A stretch of 64,000 nucleotides of DNA, from contig JAOARE010000008.1 of assembly GCA_025210695.1 (NCBI GenBank), positions 62,001 to 126,000 of the forward strand, given 5' to 3'. Of this stretch, positions 20,581 through 31,380 are shown in pieces. The number at the start of each line of letters is the position of its first letter. Position 1 is the first letter of the stretch. A program made the translations under genes and the position numbers. This DNA is from Rickettsiales bacterium. GTDB lineage: Bacteria; Pseudomonadota; Alphaproteobacteria; Rickettsiales; CANDYO01. The notes under the pieces were generated by a model. The model saw only the letters and a program-made list of their open reading frames with translations. It did not search any database and was not told the origin of the DNA.

Positions 20581-21345
20581 ATGTTTCGTGTCTTAGGGTG
20601 TTTGTTATGTCTGTTTCCATCGCTTTGTCTAGCCTTGCCAGAGAATTGGCACATGGGCTTCCAAGAAGCCGCCTCTGTAGCAATGGAAAAATTTGTAAAC
20701 TTCCATGATTTATTGCTAATAATTATTACTGGTGTAGTAGTTTTTGTTTTTATTTTATTAGCTTACACCTGCATCAGATTCTACCATAAAAACAATCCTG
20801 TTCCTAGAAAGTTCACTCATAATGTTGGTATAGAAATTCTATGGACCATAGTTCCTTGTATTCTTTTAATTATTATTGCCATTCCTTCATTTAGATTGCT
20901 TTATTATGTAGACACCATTGGTAAAATGGATATGACTATTAAGGTAGTGGGAAGACAGTGGTTCTGGCAGTATGAATATCCTGATGAAAACATCGCTTTT
21001 GATAGTTATATGATCCCTGATGATCAATTAAAACCAGGTCAAGTTCGTTTATTAGACGTGGATAACCCTATAGTTCTTCCTGTTGATACAGATATAAGAA
21101 TAGTGGTTACAGCAGGTGATGTAATTCACAGTTTTGCTATGCCATCTCTTGGTCTTAAAATAGATGCAGTGCCTGGAAGAATTAATGAAACTTGGGTTAG
21201 GATAACTAAGCCAGGACAATATTATGGTCAATGTTCTGAATTATGTGGAGTTGGCCATGGCTTCATGCCCATTTCTTTAAAAGCAGTAAGCAAAGAAGAA
21301 TATGAAGCTTGGGTAAAAGATGCAAAAGAAAAATTTGCTAGCTAA
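20581..21345 (+). CDS. coxB: Cytochrome c oxidase subunit II
   Basis: A 254-residue subunit II. It has a signal peptide (MFRVLGCLLCLFPSLCLALP), two membrane helices (about 43-66 and 88-109), the aromatic GRQWFWQYEYP electron-entry stretch, and a complete CuA site: His in VIHSFAMPSLG and CSELCGVGHGFM near the C-terminus. GTG 20569 would extend it by four residues; ATG 20581 fits the signal peptide better, although its ribosome binding site is weak. It accepts electrons from cytochrome c. coxA follows after 27 bases. Confidence 0.96.
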   Translation: MFRVLGCLLCLFPSLCLALPENWHMGFQEAASVAMEKFVNFHDLLLIIITGVVVFVFILLAYTCIRFYHKNNPVPRKFTHNVGIEILWTIVPCILLIIIAIPSFRLLYYVDTIGKMDMTIKVVGRQWFWQYEYPDENIAFDSYMIPDDQLKPGQVRLLDVDNPIVLPVDTDIRIVVTAGDVIHSFAMPSLGLKIDAVPGRINETWVRITKPGQYYGQCSELCGVGHGFMPISLKAVSKEEYEAWVKDAKEKFAS

Positions 21346-22947
<1,602 letters not shown>

Positions 22948-22963
22948 GTAATTAAATGCCTTT

Positions 22964-23884
22964 ATGGACAGCAACTCCCCTTTTGATGCAAACGACGTTA
23001 AACAGGCGATGATCTTAAGTGAGTTATCATATCAGAAATTGCAAAATAATAATAATATCCGTATTTTTTCTAAAAAAGATGGAACTCCAATAGGGATAGT
23101 CAAAAAAGAAAAAGACAAATTATTTATATGTTTTAGAGGAACCACCTCCTATGAAGAAGCAATAAATGACTTAAATATTAAACCCGCATCTATTACTAGC
23201 AGTGATGAAGACCCTATTCATGTTCATAAAGGATTCCATGATCTATACAAAGATTGTGAAAAGTCTATGAATAAGGCAATTACTGGGCTAAGCACGAATA
23301 GCGAAATCAAAGAAATGATTTTCACAGGCCATAGCGCAGGAGCCGCTCTGTCTCAAGTGGCATCTTTAAATCATAAACTGCAAAATCCTGATACAAACGT
23401 TAAAAATATAACTTTTGGTGGCCCTCGGGTGTTCTTTAAAAATGGAGCGCAAAAATACAATAAACATCTAGGATCTAATACTTTACTAGTTCAACAAAAA
23501 AGAGATCCCGTTGTTCATTTGCCTCCGCCCCCTCTTTTTAGCCATGCTGGATATCATAGAATAAAGATGTCAGTTACAGATAAATCATTAGATACTCATC
23601 AACCACCCGCATATCTAAACATCTGTGATAACATCACTGATAGAGCCTTACAAGCAACTCATGCCAAAGCCATAGAAATAGAACGCCGTATGCATCTTTC
23701 TCTAGAGAAAAAAAGATTAGGAAAAGCAATCAGAAAGGATCGCTCAGAAAGAATAAAAAAAGCTTTGCAAGAAGCATCTAAATTAAATATAAAAGACTCT
23801 CTATCTATAATTCTAGATGGCAGTAAAAGAAACTTATATAGAAAAGTACAAAAGAATATAAATAGTAAATCGAGAAGTCGATAA
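22964..23884 (+). CDS. Class-3 lipase-like alpha/beta hydrolase (paralog 2)
   Basis: This 306-residue protein has the same layout as the product of 1037-1939. It shows the strand CFRGTTS at about 57, the nucleophile elbow GHSAGAALS with Ser124, FGGPRV at about 151, a likely catalytic Asp181 in QKRDPVVH and a histidine near 194 in SHAGYH. The C-terminal ~90 residues are strongly basic (Arg/Lys rich) and predicted helical, without a known domain. There is no signal peptide. It begins 16 bases after coxA, so it may be co-transcribed with the oxidase genes, although no functional link is evident. Confidence 0.78.
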   Translation: MDSNSPFDANDVKQAMILSELSYQKLQNNNNIRIFSKKDGTPIGIVKKEKDKLFICFRGTTSYEEAINDLNIKPASITSSDEDPIHVHKGFHDLYKDCEKSMNKAITGLSTNSEIKEMIFTGHSAGAALSQVASLNHKLQNPDTNVKNITFGGPRVFFKNGAQKYNKHLGSNTLLVQQKRDPVVHLPPPPLFSHAGYHRIKMSVTDKSLDTHQPPAYLNICDNITDRALQATHAKAIEIERRMHLSLEKKRLGKAIRKDRSERIKKALQEASKLNIKDSLSIILDGSKRNLYRKVQKNINSKSRSR

Positions 23885-23893
23885 GTCAATTTT

Positions 23894-25126
23894 TCACAAC
23901 AAGGATTTTAAATCCCCTATTTTTACAACTTGTTCAATTCGAGTATCTAAATTTTTTAATTTCACGGAAGAGCTCTTCAATTCTTCTTCTCCAATGAATA
24001 TAGCAAATTGACAGTTGTTTTTAACTGCATTTTTTAAGGCTTTATCAAATTTTATAGAGCCATCAAACTGCACAGCAATATCGTTATTTCTTAAATCATT
24101 GACTATTTTTAGCGCTTGTTTTTGAGCCATTTTATCTTGAAGAATCACAGCGCAAGGGCGAGAAACTTCTTCAGGCAAATCACATAATAAAGCTAATCGT
24201 TCTATTCCGGCTGCAAAGCCTATTCCTTCTGTCTCATCTCCACCTAGTAATTTAATTAAACCATTATATCTCCCGCCACCAAGAACAGTGCCTTGAGCTC
24301 CAAGTTCTGTAGTCGTAAATTCAAATGCAGTATGGTTATAATAATCAAGGCCACGAACAAGTTTTGAATTAACCCTAAATTCAATCCCAAGCAGAACTAA
24401 ATATTCCTGCAATTTAGCAAAGAAATCTTCTGCCTCAGCTGTAAAATGGTCATTAATTTTAGGTGCTTTAGCTATAAGTTTTTTATCTCCTTCATCTTTA
24501 GAATCTAAAATCCTTAGAGGGTTTTTATAGAGTCTAATTTTGCTATCATGAGACAAATCATTTTCAAATTCTTTTAAATATTCTACCAAAACATTCTGAT
24601 AGTTCTTGCGAGTTTGAGCGCAACCTAAAGAATTTAACTCTAAGCTAGTATGTTTCAATACATCAATTTTATCCAGTAAAGATGCTGCCATAGCAATCAT
24701 TTCTGCATCAACCTCAGGGCTTGCTGCCCCTAAAAATTCATAATTTAACTGATGAAATTGTCTTTGTCTTCCCTTTTGGGGGCGCTCATAACGAAATAAT
24801 GGACCATGAGTAAATAATTTTAATGGCAATAACTGTTTAAATCCATTAGAAATATAGGCCCTACAAACACTTGCGGTAAATTCAGGACGCAAAGTGATTT
24901 CCTCTCCTCCTTTATCAAGAAAACTATACATTTCTTTGCCAACAACGTCTGAAGATTCACCTAAGCTACGTTTAAACACATTGCTAAATTCAAAAATTGG
25001 CGTTGAAATGCCTTGATATCCGTAGAGACTTGCTGTTCTTTTGGCGCTATCTATAATGTATTCATGCTTGGCATAATCTTCACCAAAAAGGTCTTTTGTT
25101 CCACGAACGGGCTGTAATTTTTCCAT
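23894..25126 (-). CDS. hisS: Histidyl-tRNA synthetase
   Basis: A 410-residue class II synthetase. Motif 1 lies after QPVRGTKDLFGED. Motif 2 contains FRYERPQKGRQRQFHQ, the histidine-binding loops LVRGLDYYNHTAFEF and VLGGGRYNGL are clear, and motif 3 is GIGFAAGIERL. The C-terminal anticodon-binding domain has the AIFIGEEEL strand. It charges tRNA-His in the cytoplasm. It stands alone on the minus strand between the convergent lipase and a permease. Confidence 0.97.
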   Translation of the reverse strand: MEKLQPVRGTKDLFGEDYAKHEYIIDSAKRTASLYGYQGISTPIFEFSNVFKRSLGESSDVVGKEMYSFLDKGGEEITLRPEFTASVCRAYISNGFKQLLPLKLFTHGPLFRYERPQKGRQRQFHQLNYEFLGAASPEVDAEMIAMAASLLDKIDVLKHTSLELNSLGCAQTRKNYQNVLVEYLKEFENDLSHDSKIRLYKNPLRILDSKDEGDKKLIAKAPKINDHFTAEAEDFFAKLQEYLVLLGIEFRVNSKLVRGLDYYNHTAFEFTTTELGAQGTVLGGGRYNGLIKLLGGDETEGIGFAAGIERLALLCDLPEEVSRPCAVILQDKMAQKQALKIVNDLRNNDIAVQFDGSIKFDKALKNAVKNNCQFAIFIGEEELKSSSVKLKNLDTRIEQVVKIGDLKSLL

Positions 25127-25138
25127 AGAGATTCTCTA

Positions 25139-26554
25139 TTATTGCTTTACTCTTATTGTATAATAAGTAAAGTAAAAAGCAATGCCTGTTCCAATCCAAA
25201 TCATTGCATATACCCCCACTTCCTTCATTGCAGCAATCAACAGAACAGAACATAGAAACACTCCCATTGTACTGACAAAATAAACCCAAGGACATTTAAA
25301 CGGACGCTTAACTTTTGGATATTTATGACGAAGTACAACTAAAGCCAGTCCCACAACTATGAAAGAAAACAACGTTCCCACACTTGACAAAGTGCCCACA
25401 ACATCCAAAGGAACAAAACCAGCAATAAAAGAGGCAATCACCCCAAAGGTTATAGTGGCCATATGAGGAGTGCGATATTTTTTATGAACTTTAGCTAAAA
25501 AAGAAGGAAGCAATCCATCTCTTGCAGTGGCCAATATGATTCTTGATAAAGCAAAAAGATGTACCAAGATCACAGCTAACATACCAACAATCACGCCAGC
25601 TGAAATTACTGATGCCATAATGCTATGCCCCTTGATACTTAAAGCGCTAGAAAGTGGGCTGCTAATATCAATTAAGTCAAATGGTACCATTCCAACTAAT
25701 AAAGCTGACACAAACATATATAAAATCATACATACTGACAAAGATCCTAATATAGCAATCATTAAATCTCGCTTAGGACGCTTACATTCCTCAGCTGTGG
25801 ATGCAATTGCATCAAAGCCATTATAGGCAAAAAACACAAAAGCAGCTCCTGTCATAACACCAGAAACACCAAATGGCATAAAAGGGCTGCTTAATAATAT
25901 ATCAGGCTGAAATGGATGATTATGTTCAAACCAATTAGTTGCATCAAAATGGGGAATTGCCACATATACAAATAAAGCAATAGCAATAACTTTAGTTGCC
26001 ACTAATATTAAGGTAATAGAAACACTTTCTTTAGTACCTCTAACCAATATCGCCGCAATGAATAAACAAATAATACTAGCTGGTAAATTTATTATTCCTC
26101 CCTGGGCAGGAGATTGAGCTAAATAAAGAGGGAAATCTATACCTCCCTCGCTTAACATACTAACCATATATCCAGACCAACTAACAGCCACTGTTGCTGC
26201 TGATGTTACAAAATAAAGAGTCATCATCCAGGAAACCATCCAAGCAACAATCTCTCCAAAAGCAACAAAAGCGTATGAATATGCACCACCTGAACTTGGA
26301 ATCATCGAAGCAATTTCAGTATATACCAAGGCTATAAAAATTGCCGTAACTCCAGCAATTGCATAAGATGCTATCACCGCCGGACCAGACATTTGGCTAG
26401 CGGCAACTCCAGTCATACTAAATATTCCAGTACCAATAATGGCTCCAAAAGCTAGCAAAAGCAGATGCCAAACGCTCAAAGTTTTAGTCAAGCCGCTCTT
26501 TCTACCTGTATTCTCTAATGCTTCTTTTATAGTTTTTAGCTTGAATATATTCAT
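25139..26554 (-). CDS. Amino acid permease, APC family
   Basis: A 471-residue inner-membrane transporter with about twelve to fourteen helices. The first helix has the APC consensus AFGAIIGTGIFSMTG, and AFVFFAYNGFDAIASTAEECK matches the helix 6 to loop region of the cationic amino acid transporter-like (CAT/YfnA) branch. It most likely imports amino acids from the host cell; the substrate cannot be read from the sequence. ATG 26554 is chosen over a TTG at 26605 because it precedes the conserved N-terminal helix with a normal cytoplasmic lead. Confidence 0.85.
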   Translation of the reverse strand: MNIFKLKTIKEALENTGRKSGLTKTLSVWHLLLLAFGAIIGTGIFSMTGVAASQMSGPAVIASYAIAGVTAIFIALVYTEIASMIPSSGGAYSYAFVAFGEIVAWMVSWMMTLYFVTSAATVAVSWSGYMVSMLSEGGIDFPLYLAQSPAQGGIINLPASIICLFIAAILVRGTKESVSITLILVATKVIAIALFVYVAIPHFDATNWFEHNHPFQPDILLSSPFMPFGVSGVMTGAAFVFFAYNGFDAIASTAEECKRPKRDLMIAILGSLSVCMILYMFVSALLVGMVPFDLIDISSPLSSALSIKGHSIMASVISAGVIVGMLAVILVHLFALSRIILATARDGLLPSFLAKVHKKYRTPHMATITFGVIASFIAGFVPLDVVGTLSSVGTLFSFIVVGLALVVLRHKYPKVKRPFKCPWVYFVSTMGVFLCSVLLIAAMKEVGVYAMIWIGTGIAFYFTYYTIRVKQ

Positions 26555-26605
26555 ATTTTGTCTCTTTAAATAAACAGAAAGGAATTGACAAACAGGATAG
26601 AGCAA

Positions 26606-26908
26606 AAGAGAATTTTGTCAATGTGGATGAATTTTTTAATTATTTAACACAAGCAAAGCTCAATTGGAATCTAATCTTTCTTGCTGACAACAAAGATGAT
26701 AATTAGCATTAACAAAAATTCTAAATATGGATCAATAACCCTAAAAGGTGAAACTATTGATGGTTTAGAATACTTTAAAACGTATGAACCAGCAGGAAGT
26801 AACGCTAAGTAAAAAGTTGTAATATACGAATCACTATCCCAAGTAATATTTTATTACTAGCTGTATAGCCGGTGCAATACAAGCCCCTAGCTTAGACCTG
26901 TAAAAATT
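26606..26908 (+). pseudogene. Possible remains of a small gene in the recN-permease gap
   Basis: This gap holds two adjacent plus-strand reading frames that look protein-like but are out of register. One reads GIDKQDRAKENFVNVDEFF and on to FLADNKDDN before TAG. The next frame starts at ATG within the end of the first and encodes 38 residues ending in DGLEYFKTYEPAGSNAK. A frameshift near 26695-26702 would join them. I do not recognise the product. No start codon with a ribosome binding site is visible for the first part. The rest of the gap shows an AT-rich inverted repeat (AGTAATA/TATTACT) but no gene. Confidence 0.25.
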
Positions 26909-28546
26909 TCACTCTTCTTTAATTAGGCTCAAGGCTGCTTGCATAGCTGGTTCGGTAATATTAATACCAGCCAGCATGCGGGCTATTTCTTTAGTTTTCT
27001 CCTCAAAACTTAAATCATTGATATTCGTTTGAGCAATAGTTCCTGTAGATTTAGCTGCCAATAAATGTTGGCTTGCTTTTGAAGCCACCTGTGGTTGGTG
27101 AGAAATGGCTATAATTTGATTACTTTCTGCTAGTTTTTTCATTCTATTGCCAATGGTTTGAGCAACTGCACCGCCAGTTCCTGAATCTATTTCATCAAAT
27201 ATTATGGTGGTTTTTAGGTTAATTTCAGCTAGAGCAACTTTGAAAGCCAGCATTATTCTTGATAATTCACCACCAGAGGCAATCTCATTTATCCCCGCAA
27301 AAGAAAATCCCTTATTGGTTTTTATTAAGAAACTAGCTTGATCTATGCCTTTTATGTGAATAGGTCTTAATTCATCTGAGTTAATTTCTATTTTAAACTC
27401 AACCTGTTCTAATTTTAGCTGCTGTAATTCTTTTAAAATCCTGCTTTCTAATTTTTTGGCGGCCTGTTTTCTCTTCTGCGACAATGCCTCTGCCTTTATA
27501 AAATATTCTTTTAATAAAGCGTCTTTTTTTGCGGTTTTTTCTTTTATAAATTGTTCAATATTAGCTAATTTGCTTAGTTTATCTTGTTCTTCTTTGCCAA
27601 TATTCAATAACTGATCAGATGTGCAGCGATATTTTCTAGATAATTCTTTTATTTTAGAAAGTCTCTCTTCAATATCTTCTATACTATCATTAGAATCAAA
27701 ATCCCTTAACTTAGATTCTGCCATAGCTTGCAGTTCATCTAAATGAAATATTGTTGATTCTATTTTTTCATCTAATTCTGCACTATATTCTAATTTACTT
27801 AAATTTCTTTGCGATCTAACTAATTTTTGAATAATTCCATCATCCCGACCAAAAGCAGAGATTAAATCTTCTATTGCAGAGATTATTTTTATTCTATCAT
27901 TGAATAATTTCTTTTTGCCTATCAACTCTAATTCTTCACCTTCTTGAAGATTAAGAGCCTCTATCTCCTTAAATGAATGTTCTATGAATTCTTTATTTTT
28001 TTCTAATTCATGTTTTTCCTTTAAAGACTCTTCAATATCAGCATTTAACTTTGTAATCTGTTGATAAAATGAGGAAACCTCTTCTAGCAAAATATTTTCA
28101 TTAGCAAATTGATCAATTATATTAAGGCAATTACTCTGAGAAAAAGCCTCTAATTGTTTATGCTGTGAGTGAAACTCCACTAATTCTTCACTAACTTTCT
28201 TCAAATATTTTAAAGTGACCGGAACGTCATTAATAAATGCTTTGCCTTTATTAGATGAATTTAATACTCGTCTGAGAATAACCTCATTATCCTCTATCTC
28301 TATATCATTTTCATTTAATATTTGAATTAAATTTTGATTATCTTGATTTAATCTAAATTGAGCAATTACAGATACGTCTAAAGGATCTGTAATATCTAAT
28401 TTTTCTCCCAATACAAATCGTAAAGCTTTAATAAGCATAGATTTACCAGAACCTGTCTCTCCTGTAATAGCAGTAAAATTGCCATTAAAAGAAATCTCCT
28501 GTTTTTTAAAAAGTAGAAAATTATTTATCCTGAGAAACTGAAGCAT
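26909..28546 (-). CDS. recN: DNA repair ATPase RecN
   Basis: A 545-residue SMC-like protein. It has an N-terminal Walker A in ITGETGSGKSMLIKAL (about 27-42), a long central region with heptad coiled coil (about 150-380), and a C-terminal signature ASGGELSRIMLA followed by the Walker B strand TTIIFDEIDSGTGG. RecN acts in double-strand break repair. The N-terminus begins immediately at the ATP head (LQFLRINNFLLF), confirming the start. It overlaps bamD by 26 bases. Confidence 0.95.
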   Translation of the reverse strand: MLQFLRINNFLLFKKQEISFNGNFTAITGETGSGKSMLIKALRFVLGEKLDITDPLDVSVIAQFRLNQDNQNLIQILNENDIEIEDNEVILRRVLNSSNKGKAFINDVPVTLKYLKKVSEELVEFHSQHKQLEAFSQSNCLNIIDQFANENILLEEVSSFYQQITKLNADIEESLKEKHELEKNKEFIEHSFKEIEALNLQEGEELELIGKKKLFNDRIKIISAIEDLISAFGRDDGIIQKLVRSQRNLSKLEYSAELDEKIESTIFHLDELQAMAESKLRDFDSNDSIEDIEERLSKIKELSRKYRCTSDQLLNIGKEEQDKLSKLANIEQFIKEKTAKKDALLKEYFIKAEALSQKRKQAAKKLESRILKELQQLKLEQVEFKIEINSDELRPIHIKGIDQASFLIKTNKGFSFAGINEIASGGELSRIMLAFKVALAEINLKTTIIFDEIDSGTGGAVAQTIGNRMKKLAESNQIIAISHQPQVASKASQHLLAAKSTGTIAQTNINDLSFEEKTKEIARMLAGINITEPAMQAALSLIKEE

Positions 28547-29291
28547 TTTCTTCCATTAAAAATTCGTAATTATACTCATACCACTTACTATCTGGATAGT
28601 TATCTCCTAAAACCGCAGCATATCTTTTAGCTTGCACTTTAACACCTAAACTATAATAACACATAGACAATCTATATAAAGCCTCTTCAATGTGAGTGGT
28701 AGTTTGATATTGATCAACCACAACTTTAAAACGATTAATCGCCGCAATAACATCCCCCTTTTGTAAATAGAAGCGTCCTATTTCCATCTCTTTACCAGCT
28801 AAATGATCCAGCACCAGATTAATCTTAAACCTCGCATCCCTAGAATATTCACTATCTGGAAATCTATTTATAAGATCTGTTAATGCATCTTTCGCCTTTT
28901 CGGTTATTTGCTGATCTAATTTGATAGTCACAATCTGATCATAATAACATATAGCCTTTAAATAATAAGCATATTCTATACTTTTCTCTCCTGGATATAA
29001 ACTTATATAGTCATTTAAGCCTGCAATTGCATATTCAAATTTACTTAACTTGTAATAAGCATAGCATTCCATTAACTGAGCCTCTCCTGCTATTGTGGAG
29101 TAAGGATATTCCTGACCTATTCTTTCAAAATATTTGATAGATTCAGCATATGATCCTTTCTTTAAATAAACCATTCCATCACTATATAACTGTTCAGGTG
29201 TTAAATTTGCTAATTTATCCTCTTTTGTCTTAGCGCACCCCAAAACCAAACAACATAGTAATATAGCTATAATTTTATTAAAAATTTTCAT
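28521..29291 (-). CDS. bamD: Outer membrane assembly lipoprotein BamD
   Basis: A 256-residue lipoprotein. The signal peptide ends in a lipobox LVLGC with Cys19, and the mature part is made of TPR-like helical repeats. The first is LTPEQLYSDGMVYLKKGSYA, then AEAQLMECYAYYKLSKFEYA-like units. BamD is an essential partner of BamA in inserting beta-barrel proteins. It is downstream of dnaQ and coaE on the same strand. Confidence 0.92.
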   Translation of the reverse strand: MKIFNKIIAILLCCLVLGCAKTKEDKLANLTPEQLYSDGMVYLKKGSYAESIKYFERIGQEYPYSTIAGEAQLMECYAYYKLSKFEYAIAGLNDYISLYPGEKSIEYAYYLKAICYYDQIVTIKLDQQITEKAKDALTDLINRFPDSEYSRDARFKINLVLDHLAGKEMEIGRFYLQKGDVIAAINRFKVVVDQYQTTTHIEEALYRLSMCYYSLGVKVQAKRYAAVLGDNYPDSKWYEYNYEFLMEENASVSQDK

Positions 29292-29303
29292 ATAAAATCT
29301 CTT

Positions 29304-29975
29304 TTAATTATTCCAAATTGGCTCTTTTATAGCTTTAACAAACTCAGCATGAGCCTCTAATTCTTCCTTAGAAGCATTATAATTACGCGCTTCTCTAAAC
29401 TCCTTTTTAATAATCACTCCCTTAGCTTTATTCTCCACATCATTTTCTGTTTTAATCAATAGGTGTTTTTCTAAAAGATGAAGATAAACTTCATAAAGGA
29501 GCTCCACATCTATTATTGCTCCATGCTTATCTCTCTTTGATAGAGAAATTTTAAACCTTTTACATAAGGCATCTAGATTCGCTGGAGATCCTGGGAATTT
29601 TCTTCTTGCCAAGCTTAAAGTATCCACCACTTCATTTAAGTTGATCAATGGATGTCCTAATTTTTTTAATTCATAATTTAAGAAACCAACATCAAATTTT
29701 GCATTATGAATCACCAAAGTAGAGTCCTTGATAAACTCAACAAATTCAGCCGCAATTTCAGAAAAAACTTTTTTATCTAATAAAAACTCTGTAGAAATTC
29801 CATGAACTTTAAAAGCTCCTTCAGGAACATCTCTCTTAGGGTTTATATATGTATGAAATATATTTCCTGTTTTAACTCCATCAACAACTTCCATTGCACA
29901 AATTTCTATCAATTTATGTCCTTCTTCTGGCTTTAAGCCTGTTGTCTCTGTATCAAGAATTATTTCTCTTTTCAT
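29304..29975 (-). CDS. dnaQ: DNA polymerase III epsilon subunit (proofreading exonuclease)
   Basis: A 223-residue DEDDh exonuclease. Exo I is ILDTETTGL (6-14), Exo II includes VIHNAKFDVGFLNYEL, and Exo III is KHGAIIDVELL with the catalytic histidine and aspartate. The C-terminal tail (about 180-223) is the usual polymerase-tethering segment. It overlaps coaE by four bases, and the coaE-dnaQ pairing near the origin is typical of Rickettsiales and other alphaproteobacteria. Confidence 0.95.
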   Translation of the reverse strand: MKREIILDTETTGLKPEEGHKLIEICAMEVVDGVKTGNIFHTYINPKRDVPEGAFKVHGISTEFLLDKKVFSEIAAEFVEFIKDSTLVIHNAKFDVGFLNYELKKLGHPLINLNEVVDTLSLARRKFPGSPANLDALCKRFKISLSKRDKHGAIIDVELLYEVYLHLLEKHLLIKTENDVENKAKGVIIKKEFREARNYNASKEELEAHAEFVKAIKEPIWNN

Positions 29976-30562
29976 AAAGCTTCCTGCTCTTTAAGTAAAA
30001 TTTCTTCTATCTGCTTTCTTGTGTAATCTTCTGATACCTCAGTATAAACAATATAATCAGTTAATAAAGCCTTAAGATTGATAGGCATCTGCTGTTTTAT
30101 TATAAAATTAAATCTATCACTATCTATGTTTTTTCTAGATAAAGCTCTTTCTCTTTGTACTCTCTCGCTACAATATGTGGTTATAACTTTATTGCAATAT
30201 TTTTTATAGTTTTTTTCAAAAAGAAGCGGTATTTCTAATACTATAATTTTATCTAATTCTTTGCTTTTTATAAAATCGTTAGCTTCTCTTTCCACCAAAG
30301 GATGTAAAATCTTTTCTAAAGAATCTAAAGCTTCTTTGTCATTAAAGACTGTTTTAGATAATAATTTCTTATCAACTTTATTGTCTAGTATTGCTAAAGA
30401 TAATTTAGAACAATTCTTTATAAGATTTATAACTTCTTGTGATTCCAATAACTTAGCAACCTCAAAATCAGAATCAAATACGGCCATATTTTTCTCTTTA
30501 AATATATCCGCAACAAAGCTTTTTCCAGTTGCTATTGATCCAGTTAAACCTATCACTATCAT
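29972..30562 (-). CDS. coaE: Dephospho-CoA kinase
   Basis: The 196-residue kinase performs the last step of coenzyme A synthesis. The P-loop is GLTGSIATGKS (residues 5-15), DSDFEVAKLL gives the acceptor-binding acidic motif, and HPLVEREAN and EIPLLFEKNY are the family's lid and CoA-domain motifs. It lies between ppsR and dnaQ, separated from ppsR by two bases, so the three genes are probably one transcript reading away from the origin. Confidence 0.95.
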   Translation of the reverse strand: MIVIGLTGSIATGKSFVADIFKEKNMAVFDSDFEVAKLLESQEVINLIKNCSKLSLAILDNKVDKKLLSKTVFNDKEALDSLEKILHPLVEREANDFIKSKELDKIIVLEIPLLFEKNYKKYCNKVITTYCSERVQRERALSRKNIDSDRFNFIIKQQMPINLKALLTDYIVYTEVSEDYTRKQIEEILLKEQEAL

Positions 30563-30564
30563 AT

Positions 30565-31380
30565 TTATAAGGAATTCCTTTGATTATAAATTGTTATAAT
30601 ATTAGCAGCCACTTCCTCAACTGATTTTCTGGTTACATCAATAATTGGCCAATTATTCTGTTTATATATTTTTTTGACCTCTGCCAATTCTTGATAAACT
30701 AAATCATGATCTACATAACCATGATTACTAATATCATTTATATTAACTAATCTATTTTTTCTAATGTCCACCAATCTTTCTGGGTTAATTAATAATCCCA
30801 CTACCAATGTCTTTTCCATTTTTTTTAGTGAATCTGGAAGGTTTTGTCCAAGTACATATGGTATATTTGCTGTTTTATACCCTCTATATGCCAAATAAAC
30901 TGAAGTTGGAGATTTTGAAGTTCTTGATGGACCAATTAAGATAATATCAGCAGACTCAAGATCCATGCTAATTTGACCATCATCATGAGCCAAAGAGAAA
31001 TTAATTGCATTCATTCTTTTAAAATATTCTTCATCAAGAGCATGCTGTCTTCCTGAGTGATTGATAGCTTTTATTTTTAAATATCCAGATAAAGATTTAA
31101 CAACTTCAGATAAAACAGGTATAGCTAATATATGTAGTTTAGAGCAAATTTCACTTAAATATTCTTTTAACTCATCGTTAGCCATAGTAAACATTACAAT
31201 TCCATGATCTTTTTCTAATGCCTTAGCAAGTCTGTCTATTTGCCCTTTTGTTCTAACCAAAGACCATAAATGTTCTTCCACTCTTACCCCATCAAAATGA
31301 GCCAAGGAAGATCTAGCAACACTTAAAACTGTTTCACCTGTAGAATCTGATACTAAATATATATGAACTGTTTTTTTCAT
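30565..31380 (-). CDS. ppsR: PPDK/PEPS regulatory kinase-pyrophosphorylase (DUF299)
   Basis: A 271-residue DUF299 protein. The N-terminus has VSDSTGET, and the nucleotide site is GPSRTSKSPTSVYLAYRGYK at about 151-170. The family switches pyruvate-phosphate dikinase or PEP synthetase on and off by phosphorylating and dephosphorylating a threonine. In Rickettsia this is the gene numbered first, next to the origin. It faces hemE across a 315-base gap with DnaA boxes. No dikinase gene is in this window. Confidence 0.93.
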   Translation of the reverse strand: MKKTVHIYLVSDSTGETVLSVARSSLAHFDGVRVEEHLWSLVRTKGQIDRLAKALEKDHGIVMFTMANDELKEYLSEICSKLHILAIPVLSEVVKSLSGYLKIKAINHSGRQHALDEEYFKRMNAINFSLAHDDGQISMDLESADIILIGPSRTSKSPTSVYLAYRGYKTANIPYVLGQNLPDSLKKMEKTLVVGLLINPERLVDIRKNRLVNINDISNHGYVDHDLVYQELAEVKKIYKQNNWPIIDVTRKSVEEVAANIITIYNQRNSL

